This document shows positions 12,187 through 24,056 of a stretch of DNA of 41,349 nucleotides, in pieces; within the stretch, counting starts at the first letter, position 1; every line of letters begins with the position of its first letter. This stretch comes from Setaria digitata (Eukaryota > Nematoda > Chromadorea > Rhabditida > Setariidae). The stretch spans positions 1 to 41,349 of the forward strand of contig RCAB01000528.1 of the NCBI GenBank assembly GCA_003640385.1, given 5' to 3'. The notes under the pieces are model-generated. The model ran no database searches, was not told the origin of the DNA, and saw nothing but the letters and a program-made list of their open reading frames with translations. A program made the translations under genes and the position numbers.

Positions 12187-12735
12187 TTCCTCCTCCTCCT
12201 CCACCCACCTTGTTCAGCTCCTTCGTCCACCTGGTTCATCTCCTTCGTCTACTTGTTCCACCCTATCCACCTTGTTCACCACCCTATCCACCCTATTCAC
12301 CTCCCTATCCACCCTATTCACCTCCTTCGTCTACCCTGTTCCACCGTATCAACCTTGTTCCACTTCCTTTGTCCACCTCGTTCACCTCCATATCCACCCT
12401 ATTCACCTCCTTCGTCTACCCTGTTCCACCGTATCAACCTTGTTCCACTTCCTTTGTCCACCTCGTTCACCTCCATATCCACCTTGTTCACCTCCTTCGT
12501 CTACCCTGTTCCACCGTATCAACCTTGTTCCACTTCCTTTGTCCATCTTGTTCACCTCCCTATTCACCTTGTTCACCTCCTTCGTCTACCCTGCTTCACC
12601 TTATCCACCCTGTCCCACCGTACCAACCTTGTTCGCCTCCTACCTTGTCCACCGTATCAACCTCCTTCTCCCACCTTGTTCCACCGTACCCACCTTGTTC
12701 GCCTCCTTCATTTACCTTATTCACCTTTGTCTTTC
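12187..12735. repeat. C/T-rich minisatellite: 17-base unit within an 85-base higher-order repeat
   Basis: The plus strand is almost free of G and built from 17-base units of the type CCACCCTATTCACCTCC. Five diverged units form an 85-base block whose CCTCCTTCGT landmark recurs at exactly 12321, 12406, 12491 and 12576. The first two blocks differ at two bases. Both flanks contain less regular 17-base units. Because 85 is one more than a multiple of 3, each block shifts the reading frame, and the same peptide motifs (LFHRINLVPLPL, SSTLFH) appear in turn in all three frames. All three plus frames are open for about 500 bases, which reflects a lack of stop-like trinucleotides rather than selection for a protein. 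Confidence 0.9.
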
Positions 12736-12993
12736 TCGTTCCTTATCTTTCAGTAAGTACTGGACCTTTCAATATTCTTAGATGTCATGTTGATGATTCA
12801 TAGATGAAAATGATTGAAAGGAATAGGAATGTATGAGAAAAATAATAAGCGAGCTTGTGTCATAAATCCCTGTTTTTTGAGCAAGATCAGTCGCTAATTT
12901 CTGGGAAATATATTAATTTCTACATTTTCACCAATGCCTTAATTAATTAATTTTAATGTTTATAATTGCAGTAGTTCTTTTATCTAATTCTAG

Positions 12994-13159
12994 GCAGCAT
13001 GAAGTATTACTCCTTGTACGTTGTACATAAAATATCTGACAAAAAGGATGTGTATAGATGGTATTGGAACAAAACTATGCTGTCCTTTTATTTAGCCCAA
13101 TTAGCTATATCGCCTTTAATGTCCAAGCAGTCTTCAGAGATCCGCCCGTTCCAAGAAAG
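12994..13159 (+). CDS. Possible orphan exon, product unknown
   Basis: After a TTATCTAATTCTAG acceptor comes a stretch of more balanced composition than its surroundings, ending at CAAGAAAG|GTATTA, a fair donor. One frame starts with ATG at 12999 (MKYYSLYVVHKISDKK...). The next frame reads FNVQAVFRDPPVPRK just before the donor and looks equally protein-like. I recognise no domain and find no partner exon that joins. It could belong to a fast-evolving short gene downstream of the minisatellite, or be chance. Confidence 0.25.
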
Positions 13160-13746
13160 GTATTATATAGCAACAGTTGCAGTGGCTCTTCTTATCATTA
13201 TCACCCTGCTACTACTGCTACCATTGCTGTTATTATCACTGCTATTTATAATAACTGTCACTCTTAACAACTTTTCCTACTGCTTGAGATTACCTACAAT
13301 TCCATAAAATCATTTAGCCGTCGCATTTTATTCTAATGGTAATCTTATTTTTATAATTAATTTGTTCAAATGATCAGACAATAAAGATCATCAACACCTT
13401 TAAATTTAAATATGTTTCATTGTTAAAATACGTGATTTTCTTTAAGTGTTAGGCTAATCATATTATAGCTATGTCTAAAACTTTTGCTAATGGACAGGAT
13501 AAAAATTTGAAATTAAAGAAAAATTTATCCATGTAGTACTTACACGGAATCTTTAGCACGAAACAGCTTTGACGATATTTTGTTTCAGAGTAGTTTATAT
13601 TGTTGGAACATTTTCATCACCTTGGAATCATAATTGAAGCTAAGTATTCATATTGTTGCAAAACTATAAAAAGCGAACGTTTTTACTATCACTGAGTCAT
13701 TGTTTTAATTAGATATTTTCTTCGATTTTTACAGTTATTTATTTTG

Positions 13747-13798
13747 CGAAAAAATAAAGAAGAAAAAAAACTCGAAAAAATAAAGAAGAAAAAAAACT
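13747..13798. repeat. Perfect 26-base tandem duplication
   Basis: CGAAAAAATAAAGAAG followed by an A-run and CT occurs twice head to tail with no difference. It is a recent replication-slippage event or an assembly duplication. Confidence 0.85.
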
Positions 13799-16589
13799 AA
13801 GTGACAAAAATATTTGCCTGATAGTATTTTTCCTACAAAGAATGCTTTATGATTTTTGAGGCTAAATCAATTTTTTTCTTCAAATCCTTCAACTTTACCA
13901 ATACAATTTGTTGACTATGCCTTACGAAGTTGGATTATCAGTAATCTTCTTGAAGCTGATTCTAGTTTCTATTTTGTAAACAGAATTATATTAACTGGTC
14001 TCCGGATACATTTTTCTCCTCTATTTTGTCTTTTTTTTTCCTTTAAACGAATGGTGATTCATCTTAGGAAAATTGATGCGAAAAAAAGTTGAAAAGCATT
14101 TCCTGAAATTGAAATTCCCTTTGATGTGTTTCCGAAAAAGTAACGCTTTTTTGCTTCTGTTCTTTCAATGACAAAGGTTGAAGAAAAGGGAAAGGTTAAA
14201 AAAGAAAAGAAAAATGTTTCAATTTCTGAGTGTTTTTTTATTTAAAAATTCGTTTTTTAATTTCTTGCTTTCTTATCTAAATTTCAAGTGTTGAAAAAAA
14301 AAAACGTTTTTGAATTTATGAAATAATCAAACACTAAATTCCCGCAACAATGAGTAGTCCTTATTCTAATTCATAAGGGAAAAATAAATGTGGGATATAT
14401 TTGATATTTGGCAAGCAGCAAATAAAATATAATAACCAACAAATTTTTGCAGGAATTAAAATCTTTAATGCCCATAGCAGTAATAAATTCCCTCGAAAGG
14501 ATAATGGAATTTCGATCTGCTAAGACATGAATATAATAAATAATCATATAAAAGTGAAAGAAATTTTCGTTTTTTTTCTTTTTCTTTTTCCCATTTAAGT
14601 CATTTTTTCATGTTTCAAAAATCTCATCCAATTAGCTTTCGTTTAATCACGAACACAATTTCTTTCTGCTTTTTTTTTTTTTTTTTTTTTTTTTGATTAA
14701 TTGCATAACTGAGTTATCGATATTATTTCGTCCATTTACATGTCTCCGGAAAATTTCAATACTTCCCATATTTTCACTTTTTGCCGGAAAGGAATTGAAA
14801 GAAATGAATTATTTAAAGTCGTATTTTTTGTCAACTCAAAGTTGATCACTTCAGTGCATTCGCTTGAAAATTCCGCTCCAATTCTATTTTTCTTCTTTTC
14901 TTCTCTTTTCTGCATCACATGTTCAGCTTTTTTCTTTCGTAAAGGAGTTCATTAAAATTAAAATGAAATTCCCAAACAATGTACTATATTTTTAAACACA
15001 GGCTTGAACAATTGCTGAATTATTCATGATTGATGCGAATAAAGCATTCGTAGTTCATGTTTTTTTTTTGATAATATAATCATAAATTTGAAATTTATTA
15101 TGCATTAGCTTTTTTCCGAAACCAAAAACAAAATAAAATAAAAAAGCTGATTAAAAGATTCCGAAAGAAAAGTGAAACCATTTTATAACTCACAGGATGA
15201 TATAAAATGATGATAAACAAACTTAAATTATTTTACTTACTTTGCAAATTTCTTTCCTAGAAGGTTCAAAATTTCAATCACAAACTTCTATAATATTACT
15301 GAATTAGTCTTAATATGCAATTAGTAGTGCCATAGCAGACATTTCTTTGACTATTTTAAGTTTTAATCACTATCATACCGTTCAACAAATGTACAATAAT
15401 ACCATTATGTTGGAAATGATTTTCCAAATTCGCTTTTGCGATGAAATGCTTTTATTTTCTTCTTTTCCTTTTTCTTTCTTCTTTTTTTTTTTCTTTTTTT
15501 AAACGAGTGTTATTTTCTCTTTCATAAAATTGATTACATCAATTATATAATATATGTAATTAGGTTGTTTACTTCCAATAAAATTTTTCCTATTGTTCGA
15601 CGATGAATGTGAGTGAGGCTGCTGTTTACAAGAACAATTAATTTTCATGCTTGCATTATTTTTCCTTCCAAAAATTTAATTCAAAATAATTAATAAAACT
15701 ATTTTAATCCATTTCGTTAACGATAATACTATTAATTTGCCCTATGAAATAGATATATAAGTTGTTACTTCTATCTTTTTCTTCTTTGAAATTAGTATTA
15801 TTTTCTGTTACATAGAATTGATTGCATTAATTATAACAGTATAATTTATTTAGTATTAAATAATAAAAATCACAATGATTATAATAATAGTAAATAACAA
15901 AAATGATAATAAAAATAGTAATAGCAATAATAAAAATGATAACAAATGGTTTTTACTTCCTTTCCACCGTTTATTTTTTGAAATGATTTGAAATAAAAGT
16001 AAAAATAAAATATATCAAGAGCGAAAAGCTTCACGTTATTCTCTTCAGTCATTTTTTTTTCTTTTTTTTTTTTAGTAACATTTTGTAATTCAGACATTTT
16101 AGCAATATAAATAAAAGAAGAAAAAAAAAACGATTAAAAGACGAAAATGTTAAAAAACTAAAATATTCACTTCCAATTGAACACTTTAAAAATATCTGTT
16201 TCTCACCAGTAATTTAATACCGAATATTCTGCGATAGATTGGCAATATAATTGATAATTTATTTCTGACTGTAATTATTTACCAAATATTTTCTAGATGA
16301 ATGAATTGAAAGGATGAAAGTTTGTTACCACTAAGCTAGCTTCTTTTTGGTGATTGATTTTATTTCCTCTTTTGAATGTTACAGAAAGAAAATTCAACAT
16401 AACAGCTTTGAAATTGTTAAATTTAGCATCTTGAAGTTTAAAAGTGATGTTTGTTGCTTTTTTTTCTTTAGCTTTTTAAAAAGTTTAAAAGAAATAATAA
16501 AAAAAAAGAACGAAAAAAGATTTAGCCATCTATAATGTGATCGATATATTTTTTCCATCATTTTTGTTCCGCCAAGTTTTATTTATTTG

Positions 16590-18780
16590 TTGAAATTTGT
16601 TTTTTTTTTTCTCTGTGTGTATGTTTCTTTTTATATTAATTAAATAAACAGAATACATCATTTGAAATTATTATAAATAATTTAAATTGCACTTAATTTT
16701 TTATCAGAGGGAAATTTTCCTTTTTTTCAATTTAGTTTTTTCCTATAAAAAGAAGTTATTGAGTAATTGAATATTTTTCATTTCTTTTTTTTGCTTATGT
16801 ACAAAAAAATTTTGAAATGAAAAATTTCTTGCATGAATTTTGCTCTGTTTTTCGGTGAAAAAAAAAAAAAGAAAGAATGAAGAATTATTAATTAACTAAA
16901 CTTTGTGCGCGAATCACTCAACGAGAGAATTTATTAATCATTTGAAATTGATGCATAAATTTTGCTCCGCTTTTATGGTAATAACAGAAGAGGCAGATTG
17001 ATGGAGAATATAAAATTATTATTATTAAAAAAGATTTCCATCGTGCCAAAAAAAAAAAATGTCATTAATACTTTTTTTGAATTGGTGAGGAAACTGTTTA
17101 ATATTCCATTTTCTTCATATCATGAATAGGTAAATAACATTCAAGGAAAGAAAAAAATTCATTTGTTTTTATTTAGGCAGAAAACTAATTTCTATTTTTT
17201 GTATAAAATTATAATTCAAAGTTTTTTTTTCCATTTTTTTTTTTTTTTTGCTTGATGATCTTTTTATTTTAAGGTATTTTGATTCTAGCTTATTCAAATC
17301 TTCTTTCTATTATTTCTATTTCATTTATTCCTAAATTTTATTCTTTAAGTAACTTTTTTTTCCATTTTTTTTTTTTTTAATTTAAATCAGCTTTTTTTCT
17401 GTAAATCTTTTTTTTATAATAGTTTTCTCGTTTTTTTTTTTTTCTTTTTTATTGGTAAACTTTTCCAACATTATAATCAATTCACATATCCTTCCGTTAA
17501 TGAAATTTGCTTCCCATCACGCACTATCAGATAAATGGATTTTTGAAAGTACTTTTCGTTACTTTCTCTGATTTTTCGCTTATTTTCTAATGTTTTTTTT
17601 TTCTCGATTTTCTTAAAATTTTTCTTTTTTTTTTTTTCTTTTAGAAGTACTTTTTTTTTTTCTTAGCTGAACTTTGTTTTTCTTATTGTTCATTTATAGT
17701 GTAAAAATACTTAGCCAAATTATAAGTTTGTTTAATATATTCCCAATGAAACACATAAATATTCCTTAAAGCTTAATCTTTTTCCTGTTCATTCATTTTT
17801 TCTTCCTTCAACCCTTCAACTCGTTTTTTTTTTTTTTTAAATCCGACACTTTTCCATTTTTCCTTTTTTTTTTATCCAGTTTTTCCATTTTTTATTTCTG
17901 AAATATTATTGATTTAATTACTTTTTTTTTTTTTTTTTTTTTTAGATTACTCGCATTTTTTCTGTTTAAGAAAGAAGAAAAGAAAAATGAAAAATAAAGT
18001 TTCTTAAAATAGTAATGAACTAAAATTACATAGATTCATGAAATAAAATTATTAAAAAATTATATTTTATATATTTCCGAATTTTTCCACCTTTCCTTTT
18101 TTCGTACCTTTTTTTTTTTTATTTATTTGATTTTATCTCAATTCATGATTTCATATTTAATTATTATATTATTTTTTTTTTAATGATGGAATAATGTCAT
18201 ATAAATTTTGTGCAATATTTCGTCCTACTTCCTCGCTCTCTCTTTCTCGCATTCACAATCACTAGTCCTTCAACATTTTCATTTTGTTACAATCTTTTCT
18301 TTCATTCATAATTTCAAGTTCAATTATAATTTGTACTCTCATTCAAACTCGTTTATCGCTTCCCTTTTTGCATATAAATGAATAATATAAAATCAATTCA
18401 TTTCGATCGAAACATCAATAATATTTCCAATGCTATCAATATATCGATGTTCTATTTCATTTCATCCATTTCTCCTCATCTTTCTTCTCTCTCATCTTCC
18501 AACTAACTTTTCCTGTTTTAAAATTTCACATTTAAATTTGTTTCATTCTTTTTTTTTTCGACTCATCTCTTAAATTTTTTTTTACTTTAAAATAATTTAT
18601 TATATATTATAGCTTTTAAGCACATAAATGAATAATTAATTAATTGATATTAATTGAACAAATATATTTCCAAGTTGATTTGTTCCTCCTTTCGTTCATT
18701 CCTTTTTTTTTTTCGCAATTTTTATAATATAAGAAGATTATTATTTTTTTTTTTTTCTTCACTACTGCATGTATTTTATG
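16590..18780. repeat. Cluster of T-tracts with strong strand bias
   Basis: From about 16.6 to 18.8 kb nearly every long homopolymer on the plus strand is a T-run (commonly 8-20 T) with short C-containing gaps (TTTTTTCTTTTT). A-runs of similar length are few until about 18.97 kb. Elsewhere in the window A- and T-runs mix. No exon is seen. Possible explanations include nematode periodic An/Tn clusters, replication-linked strand asymmetry, or a degenerate polypyrimidine repeat. Confidence 0.6.
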
Positions 18781-20700
18781 CATGCACATTATTTCATTAA
18801 CATCATCAAAAAATAATTGAAAATGAAATTAGTTAGCCCCATTTAAAGAAATGTTTTCGTGTTTGGTGAGTACAGTTGATTAGGTTGGGATATCATTTCT
18901 ATTATATGCCTTTCTAAAATAATCATTTATAGACACATAATTTTTGATTAATTTTCTTTTAAAAAATAAAAAGAAAGTTCTAAAAAAAAAAAAAAAAAAA
19001 AGAAAGAAAAAAAAAAGAAAAAGAGAAGGGAAATTAAAAAAAAAAAAAATGGAGAAATAGAAACGATTTAGTTGATCGCGTATAAGATACTATGAAATGA
19101 TAGTTTATCACGTCTGATATGATAAGATGATTTCATTTGAAATATTTTAAATAGCATATATATTTCTATTATATTACACGAGTTTGATAATAAATTTTAT
19201 TAGTTAATTTTATTTCATTTAAATGTAATTTATATTCCTAAGTAATCTGTACATTTTCATCAGTTTTATTTTATTTATTTCTTACAAGTAAATCAATCAA
19301 TATGTAATAATGGAGAGTAGTTAAATTTCAAAAGTGAGTGTTATTTTATTTAAAACATTCAGAATTTGTAATGCACATCTGTACCAATTAATTTTAGTCA
19401 GTTGATGTTAACAAGATGAATTGTCTCCAAATCGTACTTGAATCTGAAATTGAGCAGTATTTATTGTTAATGCATGATGATCATAAATTTACGTATAATA
19501 TATAGGAGGAATTTGATCATTGTAATCAAATCAAATGAGCAGATAATTTGTTAAATGTATAGAATTATAGAGATAGCGACGGGTTAAACGATAAAAGGAA
19601 TTATTAACAGATATAGATTGACCATTCGATGTGAAATAATCAATGATGAGCAATTATCAGTGACTTATCATGCAATTGTCATCTCAGGAATTTACTCTGA
19701 TTCTTATCGCAAAAATTTACTCTCTAGCTATCACTGATCATTTATCTTTGTCATTATTACTATTGAATAAATGTCAATAGCAGTGCATTCTTGTTTCATT
19801 TTGCTGTTATTAATTTTATTTAAGTTTTTTTTTTTTTTTTTTTAAACCTGCTCTAATTTTAATTGTCGTAATCATTTTACTAATAATATTATCATATTCT
19901 CGATAAACATTAGCGGTAAGCAATAATCAGCGGAAAATTGCGGTTAATGATGATTATGTTTAAGTTATCGAAGTAATCATTAACTTGTATTCTTTACTTG
20001 CAAAGACTTATGATTCATTTAAAACTTTTTCCATTTCTATCAGATTTTGTCTCATTATCGAAATACCTTATCGGATTGGTCGCAAAATGGAGTAAGAGAG
20101 GGTGAAAAAGAAGTGGTAATATGAAGAAAGTGATTGAAGAGCATAAAGAATTGAAGAAAATGTTCTTTTATTACTATAATTAGATAGAAATTTGGTGAAT
20201 TTAAAATTTTCCAATTAAAAAATAAGAAAAGGAAGCCAATTCGTTTTTTTTTTTTACTTTGTAATGAAAATTATCATAATCACAACAGTGGCAAGGGAAA
20301 AAATTTAAAAGGACTTCAAATTATTCATTTAATTATTTATGATCACCTTGATTGTATTTTGGGGACACTTAGCTCTTAGAGAATTTTTGTTTCATTATTT
20401 CTTTATTGATGCTGAAAGTTATTTTTTTTTTTTTCATTTTTTTTCCTTACAAAAGTTTTTTCTTCTCGTCCATTCGAAGAAATATTTCGCTTTAAATCCT
20501 TTTTTTTTTTTTTTTTTTTTTGAAAAACTTCAATAAAAAGCAGAAAGAATAATTGAAATTGAGATTATCAAAAATTACCTTTTTAATTAAAAAAAAAAGA
20601 ACTACATAACAAAATCCTTCCATATAAAGAATTGAATAGCAGTAATATGCTTTATATTTTACTAAATTCTATCAAAAAAAAAAAAAAAAATCACACATAT

Positions 20701-20757
20701 GAGTGCGTAGGTGTGTATGCTTGGGTGTACGTGTGTACGTGTACGTGTGGGTGTTGT
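20701..20757. repeat. GT-rich microsatellite
   Basis: An irregular array of GTGTGTA, TGGGTGTACGTG and ACGTGTGG units. It produces the Val/Cys-rich ORFs at 20632-20906, which are not genes. Confidence 0.8.
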
Positions 20758-22905
20758 TACGTATTGCCGTACTTCATATTTTTCCTAGTTCAAGTTCAAA
20801 TTTTTTCTCACTGAAAAAGTGTGTATTGCGTCAAATGTTTACTATTGACGTAATATGTAGAAATACTTTTACTTTTGAAGCACATCATTTTGCTTGCTCA
20901 AATTAACCAAGTTTATCAGGCAGATTACTTCTTTTTAATGAATTCTCTAAAATTTAAACAATTTCTTAAAATTTATTAGTTTATTCGTTTTTTTCTTTTT
21001 TTTTTTGAAACTTCAACAAATGACAATTGTTTCAACAAATGAAAAACTTCGAATATTGGATGAATTCATAAGCATGATCAATGAAATTTTTGAAAGAAAA
21101 AAAAAATCCATTTCATAAGGGATAATAATGAATTTTTCCTTTTTGAAAATCTGATAACTAGCAAATATTTTTATCATATTGTTTGATAAAATAATTTAAA
21201 ATATATATATATATATATTTGTATTTATACGGTAGCTAAATTATTCGAAGTTTTTCACAACTTGTTTCAGTTTTCACTGATCAAAGTACGGAAAATTCAA
21301 TAATATGAGTATCAGTCAACAACAAATACATTAGAAGGAAGTGAATAAGGAATGATTGCCATATTTAAGTAAGGCAATGAAGTGAATGGAATGAAGGAAA
21401 AAAAAAAATACAGACAAAAAAATAAGTCTGTTAGGGATTTAAAAAAATTCAACAATTAGGCCGATATTTTACACAGTAGCTAATATGAATCCGTTAATAG
21501 AGGAAAAAATGACTCATAAAAACTGTTTTAAAAAATGAGAAAATAATAAAGCTATTCATGTAAAATTGATATATAATTAAGTGCAATAAACAAAAGTTCG
21601 AATCTAGTAGCATATAACTAATTAGGATGAACAGCAAATTATGCAGGTGTATTACAGTTGTACAAATAATTGGTAAGGAGTTTTAAATAAATAGAAAACA
21701 GTATAAAAATTTTAAACTTTTCTTCTATCTTCGAACTTACTAAAAACAATCTTTGATGTTAAGAACTTCTTAATTATTATTATATTCTCATATTTTACTT
21801 TCTACTTCTTTTTTTTAATATTTGATTTTTAGTTTAATCCACTTCGGCATATTAATACAATTTCAAATTAGTGAATTGTTTGTTCATTATGCACAATAAT
21901 AATGGAAAGTCTATTTTTCCAATTTTTTGAGTGTGATGTAAAGCTAACAAAAGTCTTTGCCAGTAACTAATAATTCATTCTTTCTTTGTTATTCTTCATT
22001 AATTTTCGCATTTTGCATTTCAAATTTTTTTAGTTTTGCATTTTTTCATCGTTTATTATAAGAAAAAAAATTTCCCACAAGTACTGAAGAAAGTGGAAAG
22101 AAAAAAATATATGTGATATCGAATTTAATTATTCACCATTTTTCATTTTCAAATTTTGCAGAAATTCTAATACAAATAAATGAAAAAAGGATACGTGAAA
22201 TAAAAAGTGTTCAGTTGTAATTCAGAAAAATGCACAAAAATTTCGATACATTGGGAAAATACCGAAATTTGTTGCTTTCCTACCGCCAGCAATTGTTTTA
22301 ACTGATCCTTTTAATAAAATTATGCTTAATTAATAAAATATTCGTATGTTTTATTATCATAACTATGGCAGTTATTACCATTATGACTACTTTCAACAAA
22401 TAAAAAACTGTTTTAATTACATCGATTGCTATCTGTTACCGTTATTATTTTATAGTATTATTGTTATTGTAATCATATTTACACTAATTTTCATATTAGC
22501 TTTAGCCACACAATCATAGTTACAGTAACAATAACTGCTACAACTATTGATGCTAATACAATAATAAAATAGACTTGTACTAATACTATTATAGTTAGCG
22601 ACTATCAATGATTCATCCATATCATTCCTCAATTACTAAATTACTTTTGTTTTTATTACTTAGCAATATTAATATCAGCTATCACATTTACAGCATAATC
22701 ATTCATCATTGCTGTTATTACTGCAGGTTTATTTGTAGTGCTAATAGTGGTACCACAATTAGTCACTAGTATAGTTCTGTTTAGCGTCAATAATATTTTC
22801 ATGCTACAATTTCAAAGAAAAAAGAAAGGAAAAAATTATATATTTTATTATTTTTATAAAAATTTAAAATTGAACGAATTATTTTCTGCCCCACATGTAT
22901 ACAAA

Positions 22906-23190
22906 TAAAATATATATTATATATTTTTATTTTATACGTACATATATATATGTACGTTATATATTATGTTATATATATATATTTTTTACTTTATATTTTT
23001 TATATATTATATATTATATATATATATATATATAATATAAAAAAGTATAATATTTTACTTTTATATTATATATATATATATTTTTTATATATATTTGTTT
23101 ATATTTATATATATATTTATATATAAAGTATATAGTATATATATATATATAAAGTAAAAAAATATAATTATACATATATATATTTATTTA
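22906..23190. repeat. TA-rich block with a perfect 22-base palindrome
   Basis: Nearly 285 bases composed of TATATA and AAAATATA strings on both strands, able to fold into many cruciforms. At 22936-22957 lies a perfect palindrome, ACGTACATATA followed by its complement. A (TA)n microsatellite is the ordinary reading. Confidence 0.85.
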
Positions 23191-24039
23191 ATTAACTATT
23201 TTATTATAAACTTCCAACATTGTTATTTGATTTCCTTTTTTTTTATTTCGTTAAATGGCATCATTTTTTTGCTTTTTTTTTTCATTTCCACTTTTTTTTT
23301 TTATATAACATTCGAAGTGCTACTGTCATATTTCAAACATCAGTTGTTTGCACATATCTTTAAATTCGCTTCATTTTACTTCCGTCTTTTTTTCCCTTCG
23401 TAACTTTGTAATTATCTAATTTAATTCAGTTATTTTAAAGCAATACGTGATTAATTCAATCCCGATTAATTTAAGAAAGAACAAAAAAAAAAAAAAAAAA
23501 AAGCAAGATAGGCTATTAACTATTGAATTAAGTCTTTTTTCTTTTCTTTAAATTAACTTTCTATACTAGATATTATTGTTAGGTTGCGCAATTTAATGTT
23601 ACAAGCATAATTGCAAGAAAATAAAAATATTTACTAAGCTAATAAGCTGCAAAAATTCAATTTCACTTCATTTTTCTTGCAAAAATTAATTTTGTACTTG
23701 TAAAATGAGAAGGAAAAAAATAATAATAATTTTATTTTCCATGCAATAATCGATTTTGCCTGCTTTTCTAACTTTTTTTTTTTGTTTTGCAAGCATAAAA
23801 TTGATTCTTGCAACAAAAATAAAAAATAATTGAATTTTTCCTTCGCTTCTTCACTTTATTACACCTAAAAAAAAAAAAAAATTATTTTAATAGAATTTAT
23901 TTGAGATCAAATAATTTTGTTCTCAATTTGTTTTTTTTAGTGAATTTTAAATGCACTTTTGTTTCTTGTAAAAGCAATCAAATTGACGTATTTTGAGAAT
24001 AGATTTCGGAAATTTTTGAAACTCTAATTGCTAAATTTT

Positions 24040-24056
24040 TAATTTAATTTTAACAG
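24040..24056 (+). promoter_or_regulatory. Splice acceptor directly before the F-box gene start (possible spliced-leader site)
   Basis: The sequence TTTAATTTAATTTTAACAG runs straight into the ATG at 24057. In nematodes a 3' splice site right at or just before the first ATG often receives a trans-spliced leader. A cis-spliced upstream non-coding or coding exon is the alternative. Confidence 0.5.

Larger units (their letters stand above)
13310..24039. other. AT-rich intergenic region, no gene recognised
   Basis: Roughly 10.7 kb without a convincing exon chain. ORFs here are short and dominated by Phe, Lys and Leu from homopolymers. Simple repeats include a 26-base perfect tandem duplication at 13747-13798, a 23-base T run near 14672, a GT-rich stretch at 20701-20757 and a TA-rich block at 22906-23190. 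The stretch from 16.6 to 18.8 kb is unusually T-biased on the plus strand. The region may hold the promoter of the gene at 24057 and intergenic repeats. Confidence 0.55.

Noticed and set aside
12145..12803. Three overlapping ORFs of 169-203 residues with repeated proline/serine/leucine motifs
   Set aside because: They are translations of the 17/85-base minisatellite in three frames. Openness comes from composition, and the peptide repeats shift frame each block.
13856..13975. Exon-like stretch STLPIQFVDYALRSW ending at a GTAAAC donor
   Set aside because: The donor is good and the peptide plausible, but I find no acceptor before it and no partner exon in phase.
21592..21620. GTTCGAATC resembling a tRNA T-loop
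   Set aside because: No acceptor stem, D-arm or anticodon arm can be formed around it.
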